NCBI RefSeq assembly: GCF_030463535.1
Contig: NC_132881.1
Span: 49,314,703-49,378,702, forward strand
Direction: 5' to 3'
Source of the DNA: Salminus brasiliensis
Lineage: Eukaryota > Chordata > Actinopteri > Characiformes > Bryconidae
Length of the DNA stretch: 64,000 bases
A model generated the notes under the pieces. That model ran no database searches and was not told the origin of the DNA. It saw only the letters and a list, made by a program, of their open reading frames with translations. Shown piece after piece: positions 1 through 13,814 of this stretch. Within the stretch, counting starts at the first letter, position 1. The number at the start of each line of letters is the position of its first letter. The position numbers and the translations under genes were made by a program.

Positions 1-180
1 TAAATACACTCTGCATACACTCCATATATACAAATAAACACTCTCTATATATATACTATATATATATATATACTCTATGTATATACACTCTCTCTATATA
101 TATATACACTCTATATATACACTCTATGTATATATACTCTATATATATACTCTCTATATATATATTCTATATATAAATCC
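1..180. repeat. AT-rich TA/CTATATA microsatellite
   Basis: Runs of TATATA interrupted by CTC and ACAC form a low-complexity tract. The short open frames here have no coding character. The following stretch to about 660 is unique sequence in which I recognise no gene. Confidence 0.85.
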
Positions 181-667
181 AGCGAAACATAAGAAGCAGC
201 TGATGCAGAATCTTCTGAGCTAGTTTTGTTGGAGGAGATACGAGGAGAGCAGGAGAAACACTGGAAGTATTTGTAAGTTGTCTGTCTGATGGAACACGGG
301 ATGGATTGTACTGAAGTCGCTCCACAGTCATTACTGTCAGACTGTAAACACCACACACACTGTGGGCAGGGTTCCCACGCCTCACTGTACTGTTAGCAAA
401 GCTGATTCTGTTTTGGGAGTGTTTGGGGACTGCAGTGAGATTAGAGGGTTCTGGGACTTTACCTTATCCACAGCAGAGTCACAGCAGTATGAGATTTTTT
501 AAAACCCTCTCTGAAAATATCACAGTATCACAGAACTTCACAATTCTCCTATTTCCTGCTCGTCTTCCTAATAGTAGTAGTTTTATTAGTAGTATCACTT
601 TACTTGGATGGTCCATTACAGACGCTCAACTGACCAGAACTCTAAATGATGGTCTATTGAATGTAAC

Positions 668-3288
668 CCTGCACCTAATACTAAAACTAACCCTAACCCT
701 AACCTTAACCTTAAAACTAACCCTGCACCTAATACTAAAACTAACCCTAACCCTAACCTTAACCTTAACCCTAACCCTGCACCTAATACTAAAACTAACA
801 TTGACCTTAACCTTAACCCTAACCCTGCACCCAATACTAAAACTAACCTTAACCCTAACCTTAACATTAACCCTAACTATACTAAAACTAACCCTAACCC
901 TAACCTTAACCTTAACCCTAACCCTGCACCTAATACTAAAACTAACCTTAACCCTAACCTTAACATTAACCTAACCCTAACTATACTAAAACTAACCTTA
1001 ACATTAACCTTAACCCTAACTATACTAAAACTAACCTTAACCCTAACCTTAACATTAACCTTAACCCTAACCTTAACATTAATCTTAACCCTAACTATAC
1101 TAAAACTAACCTTAACATTAACCTTAACCCTAACTATACTAAAACTAACCTTAACCCTAACCTTAACATTAACCTTAACCCTAACCTTAACATTAATCTT
1201 AACCCTAACTATACTAAAACTAACCTTAACCCTAACCTTAACATTAACCTTAACCCTAACTATACTAAAACTAACCTTAACATTAACCTTAACCCTAACT
1301 ATACTAAAACTAACCTTAACCCTAACATTAACATTAACCTAACGCTAACTACACTAAAACTAACCCTAACCTTAACCTTAACCTTAACCCTGCACCTAAT
1401 ACTAAAACTAACCTTAACCCTAACCTTAACATTAACCTAACCCTAACTATACTAAAACTAACCTTAACCCTAACATTAACATTAACCTAACGCTAACTAC
1501 ACTAAAACTAACCCTAACCTTAACCTTAACCCTAACCCTGCACCTAATACTAAAACTAACCTTAACCCTAACCTTAACATTAACCTAACCCTAACTATAC
1601 TAAAACTAACCTTAACCCTAACCTTAACATTAACCTTAACCCTAACTATACTAAAACTAACCTTAACATTAACCTTAACCCTAACTATACTAAAACTAAA
1701 CTTAACATTAACCTTAACCCTAACCTTAACCTTAACCCTAACCTTAACATTAACCTTACCCTAACTATACTAAAACTAACCTTAACCCTAACCTTAACCC
1801 TAACCTTAACATTAACCCTAACCTTAACATTAACCTTAACCCTAACTATACTAAAACTAACCTTAACCCTAACCTTAACATTAACCTTAACCCTAACCTT
1901 AACCTTAACCCTAACCTTAACATTAACCTTAACCCTAACTATACTAAAACTAACCTTAACCCTAACCTTAACATTAACCTTAACCCTAACTATACTAAAA
2001 CTAACCTTAACCCTAACCTTAACCTTAACCCTAACCTTAACATTAACCTAACCCTAACTATACTAAAACTAACCTTAACCCTAACCTTAACATTAACCTT
2101 AACCCTAACTATACTAAAACTAACCTTAACATTAACCTTAACCCTAACTATACTAAAACTAACCTTAACCCTAACCTTAACATTAACCTAACCCTAACTA
2201 TACTAAAACTAACCTTAACCCTAACCTTAACATTAACCTTAACCCTAACTATACTAAAACTAACCTTAACATTAACCTTAACCCTAACTATACTAAAACT
2301 AACCTTAACCCTAACCTTAACATTAACCTTAACCCTAACTATACTAAAACTAACCTTAACATTAACCTAACCCTAACTATACTAAAACTAACCTTAACAT
2401 TAACCTTAACCCTAACTATACTAAAACTAACCTTAACCCTAACCTTAACCTTAACCTTAACCCTAACCTTAACATTAACCTTAACCCTAACTATACTAAA
2501 ACTAACCTTAACATTAACCTTAACCTTAACCTTAACATTAACCTTAACCCTAACTATACTAAAACTAACCTTAACATTAACCTTAACCCTAACCCTAACC
2601 TTAACCCTAACCTTAACATTAACCTAACCCTAACTATACTAAAACTAACCTTAACCCTAACCTTAACATTAACCTTAACCCTAACCTTAACCTTAACCCT
2701 AACCTTAACATTAACCTTAACCCTAACTATACTAAAACTAACCTTAACCCTAACCTTAACATTAACCTTAACCCTAACTATACTAAAACTAACCTTAACA
2801 TTAACCTTAACCCTAACCCTGCACCTAATACTAAAACTAACCTTAACCCTAACCTTAACATTAACCTAACCCTAACTATACTAAAACTAACCTTAACCTT
2901 AACCCTAACCCTAACCTTGACCTTAACCCTAACCTTAACCTTAACCTTAACCTTAACCCTAACCTTAACCTTAACCTTAACCTTAACCCTAACCTTAACC
3001 TTAACCCTAACTATACTAAAACTAACCTTAACCTTAACCTTAACCTTAACCCTAACCTTAACCTTAACCTTAACCCTAACCTTAACCTTAACCTAAACCC
3101 TAACCTTAACCTTAACCCTAACTATACTAAAACTAACCTTAACCTTAACCTTAACCTTAACCCTAACCTTAACCTTAACCCTAACCTTAACCTTAACCCT
3201 AACTATACTAAAACTAACCTTAACCTTAACCTTAACCTTAACCCTAACCCTAACCTTAACCTTAACCCTAACCTTAACCTTAACCTTA
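668..3288. repeat. Telomere-like tandem array (CCCTAA/CCTTAA variants)
   Basis: About 2.6 kb is built of six-base blocks CCCTAA, CCTTAA and CATTAA, all in the C-rich orientation on the + strand. A recurrent insert of the type ACTATACTAAAACTAA divides the array into composite units of a few tens of bases. The earliest part also carries a CCCTGCACCTAATACT variant, which returns near 1,388, 1,538 and 2,818. The end grades into simpler CCTTAA-rich repeats. It is flanked by non-telomeric DNA on both sides, so it is an interstitial or subtelomeric array and not a chromosome end. The leucine/threonine-rich open frames across it are translations of the repeat. Confidence 0.93.
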
Positions 3289-3390
3289 GGCTGGGTTTAA
3301 CAAAGGGTTGAATTCAGATTCAGGTAAAGGTCAGTCTCAGGCAGCCTCCTCTCCCTGAAGTGGGCTGTCTGATTTTATTTATATAAACAC

Positions 3391-3541
3391 ATTTATCTGT
3401 CTGTCCATCTGTGAGTCTGTCTGTGTGTCTGTGTGTCTGTCTGTGTGTGTCTGTCTGTCTGTGTGTCTGTCTGTGTGTGTCTGTCTGTCTGTGTGTCTGT
3501 CTGTGTGTCTGTCTGTCTGTCTGTCTGTGAGTCTGTCTGTG

Positions 3542-3572
<31 letters not shown>

Positions 3573-4985
3573 GAGTCTGTCTGTGTGTGTGTGTCTGTCT
3601 GTCTGTGTGTCTGTCTGTGTCTGTCTGTCCGTCTGTGAGTCTGTCTGTCTGTCCGTCTGTGAGTCTGTCTGTGTGTCTGTCTGTGAGTCTGTCTGTGTGT
3701 CTCTCTGTGTGTGTGTCTGTGTGTCTGTCTGTGTGTGTGTCTGTCTGTGTGTCTGTCTGTCTGTCCGTCTGTGAGTCTGTCTGTGTGTGTGTGTCTGTCT
3801 GTCTGTGAGTCTGTCTGTGTCTGTCTGTCCGTCTGTGAGTCTGTCTGTCTGTCCGTCTGTGAGTCTGTCTGTGTGTCTGTCTGTGAGTCTGTCTGTGTGT
3901 CTGTCTGTCCGTCTGTGAGTCTGTCTGTGTGTGTGTCTGTCTGTGTGTCTGTCTGTCTGTCTGTGAGTCTGTGTGTCTGTCTGTGTGTGAGTCTGTGTGT
4001 CTGTCTGTCTGTGTGTGAGTCTGTATGTCTGTGTGTCTGTCTGTGTGTCTGTCTGTGTGTCTGTCTGTCCGTCTGTGTGTCTGTCTGTCCGTCTGTGAGT
4101 CTGTGTGTCTGTCTGTGTGTGTCTGTCTGTCCGTCTGTGAGTCTGTCTGTGTGTCTGTCTGTCCGTCTGTGTGTCTGTCTGTGTGTGTGTCTGTCTGTGA
4201 GTCTGTGTGTCTGTCTGTGTGTCTGTCTGTCTGTGTGTGTTTCTGTCTGTGAGTCTGTCTGTGTGTCTGTCTGTGTGTCTGTCTGTCTGTGTGTCTGTCT
4301 GTGTGTCTGTGTGTGTCTGTCTGTCCGTCTGTGAGTCTGTGTCTGTCTGTGTGTGAGTCTATGTCTGTCTGTGTGTGTGTCTTTCTGTCTGTGTGTCTGT
4401 CTGTCCGTCTGTGAGTCTGTCTGTGTGTGTGTCTGTCTGTGAGTCTGTCTGTGTGTGTGTGTCTGTATGTGTGTCTGTCTGTGTGTCTGTCTGTCCGTCT
4501 GCGAGTCTGTGTGTCTGTCTGTGTGTGTGTCTGTCTGTGTGTCTGTCTGTCCGTCTGTGAGTCTGTGTGTCTGTCTGTGTGTCTGTCTGTCCGTCTGTGT
4601 GTCTGTCTGTGTGTGTGTCTGTCTGTGAGTCTGTGTGTCTGTCTGTGTGTCTGTCTGTCTGTGTGTGTGTCTGTCTGTGAGTCTGTGTGTCTGTCTGTGT
4701 GTCTGTCTGTCTGTGAGTCTGTATGTCTGTCTGTGTGTGTGTGAGTCTGTATGTCTGTCTGTGTGTGTGTCTGTCTGTCTGTGTGTCTGTGAGTCTGTGT
4801 GTCTGTCTGTGTGTGTGTCTGTCTGTGAGTCTGTGTGTCTGTCTGTGTGTGTGTCTGTCTGTGAGTCTGTGTGTCTGTCTGTGTGTGTGTCTGTCTGTGA
4901 GTCTGTCTGTGTGTCTGTCTGTGTGTCTGTCTGTCTGTCTGTGTGTCTGTCTGTGTGTCTGTCTGTCTGTGTGTGTGTCTGTGTG
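3391..4985. repeat. TGTC/TGTG tandem array
   Basis: About 1.6 kb is made of CTGT and GTGT blocks, punctuated by CCGTCTGTGAGT variants. The lack of stops yields long spurious frames on both strands (Cys/Val/Ser-rich on +, Thr/Asp/Gln/His-rich on -). These are repeat translations with no start context or domain. Confidence 0.95.
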
Positions 4986-5412
4986 AAAGGTATATTATCT
5001 GTCAAATCTGAATGTCACCTGCTGACATGAAGCTCTAAGCCGTCTGAAGCATGTTTGCTCTTTTAGTAGCTTCTACATGAAATTCTGACAACACCTGAGT
5101 AAAGCTGCAGACAGGGTACTGACTGACACGCAGAGAAAACAGCCTGAGCTCCAAACACACACTGCCCTGTGTTCCTGTGTTTGAGGGCTGTTCCCATGTG
5201 CATAGTTTTAAGCCCAGTGTCTGTCCTCCTCACCTTACAATCTGTAAACAGTGCAGGTTCACGACCTCCAGGTCAGACACCTGGTCCCGTCCTCTCTGTA
5301 TAGATGTAGAAGATCTAACGTTTATTTAGATGGAAAAAGATGCTCCTCTTGCTGATGTGTTTCCTGTTCCTCTTCCTTTTCCCACCACTGAGCTCTACAG
5401 CCATCACTAAAA
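4986..5412. other. Unique intergenic DNA, nothing recognised
   Basis: The sequence is non-repetitive and of mixed composition. I see no splice-consistent exon, RNA gene or transposon terminus. Confidence 0.5.
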
Positions 5413-5700
5413 CTTCCCATGGTTACACAACTGTTTCCAGGGTAACACTACACACATTTCACAGTTACACTTCACTCATTTCCATGGTTACACTACATCA
5501 ATTTCAACAATTACACTACACACATTTCCATGCTTACACTACACCCCCTTCAACAGTTACACTACACCCATTTCAATGGTTACATACACTTGTATCCATG
5601 GTTACATTACATCCATTTCAACAGTTACACTACACCCATTTCAATGGTTACATACACTTGTATCCATGGTTACACTACACTGGTTTCCATGGTTACAGTA
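5413..5700. repeat. Minisatellite of about 24 bp (GGTTACACTACAC-type)
   Basis: About a dozen degenerate units carry a conserved GGTTACACTACA or CAGTTACACTACA core alternating with a CATTTC half. A block with CATACACTTGTATCCATG occurs twice (near 5,583 and 5,651), which shows a local duplication. Confidence 0.85.
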
Positions 5701-6809
5701 CAGATACAAACACCGACTCTCTCGCCCTGTGTTGCTCTCTCTACACTGGCAGTACTGAGAGAAGTCCAGTAGATTCTGTAGGAGAGGGGAACGCAGGACG
5801 AACCACAGAGGAATGTGTTCTAGCCTGTAATTCCACAGCTCAGCAGATTTAGCTCAAACTGAGGGGGCTGGTCTTACACCCACACATCTACACTGGTCAG
5901 GATCTACGTCTGGAGGGTGTAGTTACCACCAGTTACATTTACTCACTTAAGTAAGTACTTAAATACAATTTTCACTGACTTCTACTAATCTCAGTATTGG
6001 ACTCAAAAATACAAACATAGGAATTATATATATTAAATATCATATATAGTCATATTTTGACAGGTTTATACCTCCTTTAGCATTTTAAAGTTAATATTTG
6101 GATGGATTTGATTTCTACTAGCACTTTATTATTTTTTTATTAAGTTATTTGGGTGAATATGTACTTATGTCAGAATTCTGAAGATAATATTTGGGTGACT
6201 CTGCACTTCCATTAGCATATTAACGGTAAATATGTGGGTGAGTACTTTTAGTATTTTAAAGTAAATAGTTTTGATTTTGAAGATAATATCCAGTCACTAA
6301 GCACTGTTCAAACTAAACGTGTAACTAATGGGATCTTCAGTGGAGTGTGTGTTCTGCTCCACAGTTATCTCAGGCTTTAAGATCACTCAGTGTGTGTTTG
6401 GGTTGCTATTGTTTTGCACAGCCCGGCTTCACAGCCCAGCGCAGAACGATTAGCTATAATGAGGCGTACTTACAGGCGTGAGGAGGAGTGATGGAGCAGC
6501 CTGTCACGACAGACAGGCCTTTACTAATGAAGGAGAACAGCTCCCAGACTCTCCATACACTGCTGACCCCATTCAGGTGCAGGTAGCGCAGTGTAGGAAC
6601 CGGGGAATTCCAGACGTACACTCACTGTACAGCTGTTTATCTGAGCAGCAACACACACCTTATAAACAGCTCTGATCATCTGCCCAGTCCTTCACTGAGG
6701 TGGAGCAGGTGAGCTGCTGCTGGATCACATCCATAGTGTCAGGAGTTCACAGAGAGGATCAGCACCCAAACCTGAGCTCTGCTAAATGTGCTTCTCCTTA
6801 CTGAGATTA
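5701..6809. other. Unique intergenic DNA, nothing recognised
   Basis: The sequence is mostly AT-rich and unique. Around 6,050-6,290 there is a weak repetition of AATATTTGGGTGA-like strings at intervals of roughly 60-90 bp. No gene is supported. Confidence 0.45.
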
Positions 6810-7950
6810 ATTCTAATGTTATATAGAGTTAATTACAGGTAGACACTCTCACTGACCACTGACTTTATGTTTATGTGGGTTTATTCTAATGTTATATAGA
6901 GTTAATTACAGGTAGACGCTCTCACTGACCACTGACTTTATGTTTATGTGGGTTTATTCTAAGGTTATATAGAGTTAATTACAGGTAGACGCTCTCACTG
7001 ACCACTGACTTTCTGTTTATTTGGGTTTATTCTAATGTTATATAGAGTTAATTACAGGTAGACGCTCTCACTGACCACTGACTTTATGTTTATTTGGGTT
7101 TATTCTAATGTTATATAGAGTTAATTACAGGTAGACGCTCTCACTGACCACTGACTTTATGTTTATTTGGGTTTATTCTAATGTTATATAGAGTTAATTA
7201 CAGGTAGACACTCTCACTGACCACTGACTTTATGTTTATTTGGTTTATTCTAATGTTATATAGAGTTAATTACAGGTAGACGCTCTCACTGACCACTGAC
7301 TTTATGTTTATTTGGGTTTATTCTAATGTTATATAGAGTTAATTACAAGTAGACACTCTCACTGACCACTGACTTTCTGTTTATTTGGGTTTATTCTAAT
7401 GTTATATAGAGTTAATTACAGGTAGACGCTCTCACTGACCACTGACTTTATGTTTATTTGGGTTTATTCTAATGTTATATAGAGTTAATTACAAGTAGAC
7501 ACTCTCACTGACCACTGACTTTATGTTTATTTGGGTTTATTCTAATGTTATATAGAGTTAATTACAGGTAGACGCTCTCACTGACCACTGACTTTATGTT
7601 TATTTGGGTTTATTCTAATGTTATATAGAGTTAATTACAGGTAGACACTCTCACTGACCACTGACTTTCTGTTTATTTGGGTTTATTCTAATGTTATATA
7701 GAGTTAATTACAGGTAGACACTCTCACTGACCACTGACTTTATGTTTATTTGGGTTTATTCTAATGTTATATAGAGTTAATTACAGGTAGACGCTCTCAC
7801 TGACCACTGACTTTCTGTTTATTTGGGTTTATTCTAATGTTATATAGAGTTAATTACAGGTAGACGCTCTCACTGACCACTGACTTTCTGTTTATTTGGG
7901 TTTATTCTAATGTTATATAGAGTTAATTACAGGTAGACACTCTCACTGAT
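6810..7950 (+). repeat. 73-bp satellite, array 1 (forward orientation)
   Basis: About 15.6 head-to-tail copies of a 73-bp unit. Each unit starts ATTCTAATGTTATATAGAG, continues TTAATTACAGGTAGAC and ends TTATGTTTATTTGGGTTT. The period was measured from successive ATTCTAATG starts at 7,102 and 7,175. Units differ at a few fixed sites, for example GACGCTCTC or GACACTCTC and TTTATG or TTTCTG. The same unit recurs inverted at 13,815-16,947, as a single relic near 50,730 and again at the right edge of the window. Confidence 0.96.
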
Positions 7951-8107
7951 CCCTGTTTTTTATATATATGTATATTAAGTATACACTAACACACAAAGAT
8001 GCATACATTCAATGTCTACTTGCACATAAAGACACACACACATACAGACACACACACACACTAATGTGGAACATGTTTCCTAAACACGTTTTGACTACAC
8101 TGTGCAG

Positions 8108-8154
<47 letters not shown>

Positions 8155-8820
8155 CAGTCTGTCAGGATTTCTCTTCGCTTCACTAAAAGAGTTTTAATAA
8201 CAATCACTTCAGACATACGCTGGGTTTCTGACGAACCTGACTGATCAACAGAGCTCTCTGGGTTGCGGGGCTTTGATCTAAATGAATGACATTTAATTAA
8301 ACAGTATGCCTGGCTCAGTAATTAATATAATTAAAATTCACTATCATTTGCAAAGCATCATTCTTACCTCTTTCTCATTCTTGTTTTCTTATAGAAAAAT
8401 GGTGTAAATTTAAATGCTGATGTAATACAATGAATAAGTCCCAGGTACATCCAGCAGGACGTATTCTGAAACGATGGGAAAGGTTGAAAAAGAAGAGTCA
8501 GAGATCTGTTCCGCTCAACCTCTCCCAAAAAGAAGCTAAAATGTGATAAATAACGTGAGCAGCAGGTCCTGTAGGTCCTGTAAGTTGTGAGGTGGGACCT
8601 CCATGAGCATCAATGAGCCGTGAGTGCCCATGGCCCTGTCACCGAGCTGGTGTTCTCAGGGTGCTCTCGTGTCCGTGTTACCTTCTGGCTCTCTCCTTTT
8701 AATTATGCTGTAATAATCAGACCTGCCGGAGTCGTCAGACACTCTCTGATGCTGATGCTCAACATTCTCTGCCCTCCATAAAATTCCTCTCAGAACTAAC
8801 TTTTCTCTCTTTACCTTCTT
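7951..8820. other. Intergenic DNA with a GT microsatellite
   Basis: A GT run lies at about 8,110-8,153 and CACA-rich DNA at 8,030-8,060. The rest is unique AT-rich sequence with no supported gene. Confidence 0.5.
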
Positions 8821-8829
8821 CGAGTAAAT

Positions 8830-9335
8830 GGCCACCCAGCCCGACCTGCTGGAAGACTGCCCGCTGAGGTCCCCTCTACCTGCGTCAAACCAGCTGCCAC
8901 CTACCAGTCCGGCCAGCGGGTCCCCCCCAACCCGCCACCACCCATGGCTCTCCCGCCTGCCGCTGCTGCCTGTTTGGTGGCCGTGCTGAAACCTGGATGG
9001 ACTTGTGTCTGTCTGACACTATTAATATCACCACTATCAACTTTCTGTTGTACCTGGTTTGGTCATTTTTATCATTAATGTTTAAATAATTCTGATCAGA
9101 GGAGGACAGGTCGGGTCCCCCTTGTGAGCCTTGGTTCCTCCCAAGGTTTCTTCCTCCAGCTCTGAGGGAGTTTTTCGCCGTTGGCTTGCTCACGGGGGTC
9201 TTTGACGCTTCATGTTGTTTCTTCTTTCTTCTCTGTCTCTGTTCTTTATTAAGTACTAATTATGTAAAGCTGCTTTGTGACGACAACAGTTGTAAAAAGC
9301 TCTACAAATAAATCTGACTTGACTTGACTTGACCG
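8830..9335 (+). mobile_element. Non-LTR retrotransposon 3' tail, truncated
   Basis: The stretch resembles the 3' end of a common fish non-LTR element. It has a block with GGTTCCTCCCAAGGTTTCTT, then GTAAAGCTGCTTTGTGACG and a TTGTAAAAAGC motif. It ends in AAATAAA followed by tandem TTGAC repeats, the usual microsatellite-like tail. No intact reverse transcriptase frame is present. The element family is inferred from the motif order only. Confidence 0.6.
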
Positions 9336-9420
9336 TTCCCCAGTTAAAGATGGCCAAAGCTGTACTGGAACCAGTTTAACTACAGAAAATATCCACGTTA
9401 CATTTAACCCTGCTGTGCCG

Positions 9421-9464
9421 CACACACACACACACACTGACTGTGGCCAGTCGGCAACACATAT

Positions 9465-9502
<38 letters not shown>

Positions 9503-9523
9503 TCACGCACACACACACACACA
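9421..9523. repeat. CA microsatellites
   Basis: Two CA tracts are separated by a short unique spacer. Further CA tracts follow near 9,667-9,686 and 9,721-9,749. Confidence 0.9.
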
Positions 9524-9784
9524 TTCACAGATGTTTGGTACTAAAGGTGTGTGAGAGTGAACGTTAGTGCATCACACCGCTGCAGTTATGTAAACCGACC
9601 AAAGACCAGAACCAGTCAACCAGCACTGGAGTTTGCATTAGCACTGAGGGGGAGAATGCAAACAATACACACACACACACACACACTCATCCTTATGCAT
9701 ACAACCACCCATATGTAAACAAACACACACACACACACACACACACACAATCTAATCAATTTATATTGTGTATCATTCTTAATA

Positions 9785-12700
9785 ATGCTACACTACATTA
9801 CACCACATTACACTACAGTACACAACACACTCTTACACTACACACTGATTACACTACAGTACACTACACACTCTTACACTACAGTACACAACACACTCTT
9901 ACACTACACACTGATTACACTACAGTACACTACACACTCTTACACTACACACTGATTACACTACAGTACACTACACACTGATTACACTACAGTACACAAC
10001 ACACTCTTACACTACACACTGATTACACTACAGTTCCCTACACACTCTTACACTACACACTGATTACACTACAGTTCCCTACACACTCTTACACTACACA
10101 CTGATTACACTACAGTACACTACACATTCTTACACTACACACTGATTACACTACAGTACACTACACACTCTTACACTACAGTACACTACACTCTTACACT
10201 ACACACTGATTACACTACAGTACACTACACACTGATTACACTACACACTCTTACACTACACACTGATTACACTACAATACACTACACAGTCTTCCACTAC
10301 ACACTCTTACACTACAGAACACTACACTCTTACACTACACACTGATTACACTACAGAACACTACACACTCTTACACTACACACTGATTACACTACAGTAC
10401 ACTACACACTTGTACACTACACACTGATTACACCAAAGTACACTACACACTCTTACACTACACACTGATTACACTACAGTACACTACACACTCGTACACT
10501 ACACACTGATTACACCAAAGTACACTACACACTCTTACACTACAGTACACTACACTCTTACACTACACACTGATTACACTACAGTACACTACACTCTTAC
10601 ACTACACACTCTTACACTACACACTGATTACACTACAGTACACACACACTCTTACACTACACACTGATTACACTACAGTACACTACACACTGATTACACT
10701 ACAATACACTACACAGTCTTCCACTACACACTCTTACACTGCACACTCTTACACTACAGAACACTACACTCTTACACTACACACTGATTACACTACAGTA
10801 CACTACACATTCTTACACTACACACTGATTACACTACAGTACACTACACACTCTTACACTACACACTCTTACACTACACACTGATTACACTACAGTACAC
10901 TACACTCTTACACTACACACTCTTACACTACACACTGATTACACTACAGTACACTACACACTCTTACACTACACACTGATTACACTACAGTACACTACAC
11001 ACTGATTACACTACAATACACTACACAGTCTTCCACTACACACTCTTACACTGCACACTCTTACACTACAGAACACTACACTCTTACACTACACACTCTT
11101 ACACTACACACTGATTACACTACAGTACACTACACATTCTTACACTACACACTGATTACACTACAGTACACTACACACTCTTACACTACACACTCTTACA
11201 CTACACACTGATTACACTACAGTACACTACACTCTTACACTACACACTCTTACACTACACACTGATTACACTACAGTACACTACACACTCTTACACTACA
11301 CACTGATTACACTACAGTACACTACACACTCTTACACTACACACTGATTACACTACAGTACACTACACTCTTACACTACACACTCTTACACTACACACTG
11401 ATTACACTACAGTACACTACACACTCTTACACTATACACTGATTACACTACAGTACACTACACACTCTTACACTACACACTGATTACACTACAGTACACT
11501 ACACATTTTTACACTACACACTGATTACACTACAGTACACTACACACTCTTACACTACACACTGATTACACTACAGTACACTACACACTCTTACACTACA
11601 CACTGATTACACTACAGTACACTACACACTCTTACACTACACACTGATTACACTACAGTACACTACACATTTTTACACTACACACTGATTACACTACAGT
11701 ACACTACACACTCTTACACTACACACTGATTACACTACAGTACACTACACACTCTTACACTACACACTCTTACACTACACACTGATTACACTACAGTACA
11801 CACACACTCTTACACTACACACTGATTACACTACAGTTCCCTACATACTCTTACACTACACACTCTTACACTACACACTGATTACACTACAGTACACACA
11901 CACTCTTACACTACACACTGATTACACTACAGTTCCCTACACACTCTTACACTACACACTGATTACACTACAGTTCCCTACACACTCTTACACTACACAC
12001 TGATTACACTACAGTACACTACACATTCTTACACTACACACTGATTACACTACAGTACACTAGACACTCTTACACTACACACTGATTACACTACAGTACA
12101 CTACACACTGATTACACTACAGTACATTACACACTCTTACACTACACACTGATTACACTACAGTACACTACACACTGATTACACTACAGTACATTACACA
12201 CTCTTACACTACACACTGATTACACTACAGTTATCTACATACTCTTACACTACACACTGATTACACTACAGTTCCCTACACACTCTTACACTACACACTG
12301 ATTACACTACAGTACACTACACATTCTTACACTACACACTGATTACACTACAGTACACTAGACACTCTTACACTACACACTGATTACACTACAGTACATT
12401 ACACACTCTTACACTACACACTGATTACACTACAGTACACTACACACTGATTACACTACAGTACATTACACACTCTTACACTACACACTGATTACACTAC
12501 AGTTCCCTACATACTCTTACACTACACACTGATTACACTACAGTACACACACACTCTTACAAAACACTGATTACACTACAGTACACACACACTCTTACAC
12601 TACACACTGATTACACTACAGTTCCCTACACACTCTTACACTACACACTGATTACACTACAGTACACACACACTCTTCCACTACACACTCTTACACTACA

Positions 12701-12930
12701 CACTGATTACACTACAATACACTACACACTCTTCCACTACACACTCTTACACTACACACTGATTACACTACAATACACTACACACTCTTCCACTACACAC
12801 TCTTACACTACACACTGATTACACTACAATACACTACACACTCTTCCACTACACACTCTTCCACTACACACTGATTACACCGTATTACACTACACACTGC
12901 ATTACACTACACACTGATTACACTACAGTG
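9785..12930. repeat. 41-bp minisatellite (TTACACTACACACTGATTAC)
   Basis: About 3.1 kb of tandem DNA whose full unit is about 41 bp: TTACACTACACACTGATTAC, then ACTACAGTACACTACACACTC. Partial units lacking one half are common, as are variants with AGTTCCCTACA or AATACACTACACAGTCTTCC. Several multi-unit blocks are repeated almost unchanged, for example around 10,690-10,900 and 11,000-11,200. The threonine/histidine-rich frame at its start is a repeat translation. Confidence 0.93.
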
Positions 12931-13619
12931 TACAGGTTGGTGTAGACCCTGTCTAGAGTCTGGGGTTTAATATGGGACTGTGGTTAGTCCAGAGCCTAAC
13001 TAGAGTCTAAGAAAAGTATAACCTGAGTCTAGGATTAGTCTAGAGTCTAACCAAAGCCTAAATCTAAATCTAGGGTTGGTCTGGTCTAAGTAGAGTCTAA
13101 CTTCGGTCTAGGTGCAACTTTGAGCTAAGCAGACTGAAACATGAGCAAACATCTGTTTAGAATAAGCTTCAGCTCATCCCTCACTGACTCACTCAGGAGT
13201 GAGACACCCCTGGACCTGCCGGCTCCTCCGAGGTGGAAACAACAATAACGTGTTAATCTGTCTAATAAAACCCTGCTCCCCTCGGGGATCTGAAGCTCGT
13301 TGATCTGATCACACCCAGCAGCCTGAGGGGAAAGTGTAGCAGCTTCAACTCTGTAATCTGATCTTCACATCAGATCTCCCAAATAAAAGCATTACAACCC
13401 AAAGCCCTCGGCCAATACATCAAAACGTCAGCGTCAGCAGTGTGCTTCAGCTGGAGCGTGACTGACCGACTCGCTGGCTCACTGACTCCCCCACAGACCG
13501 CATGTCTGGGTAATTAGCCACTGCTATTATTCCTGATCACCGAGCATGAGGAGCTGAGAGAAGCTCCAGAGCAAATACACTGTTCAACATCTTACTGTCA
13601 ACACTGCTGTGCCCTAATA

Positions 13620-13665
<46 letters not shown>

Positions 13666-13814
13666 TGCTAACAATTACAAAGTAAACACGTCTGCTCTCG
13701 GCCCGTTCACATCTGCTTTAATCAGCAGGTGGAATTAGTCTCAGTGTAATTACTGCTAAAACCCCTATTAATCACCATCCCACTGATCTCAACACATCCA
13801 GCTCTGAACCCAAA
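12931..13814. other. Intergenic DNA with TCTAGAGTCTAA relic repeat and CA tract
   Basis: From 12,945 to 13,130 the strings GAGTCTAA and CTAGAGTCT recur irregularly, so this is a decayed tandem repeat. A CA tract lies at about 13,620-13,662. No gene is supported in the unique part. Confidence 0.5.

Noticed and set aside
423-974. A 183-codon Leu/Thr-rich frame
   Set aside because: Most of it translates the telomere-like array; there is no domain or splice context.
3320-5005. A 561-codon Thr/Asp/Gln/His-rich open frame on the minus strand
   Set aside because: It is the translation of the TGTC/TGTG array; equally long frames exist on the other strand, and the composition follows the repeat exactly.
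6810-7950. Possible CRISPR array (regular 73-bp repeats)
   Set aside because: The entire unit is repeated with no unique spacers, there are no cas genes, and the DNA is eukaryotic. The same applies to the 28-, 40- and 41-bp arrays.
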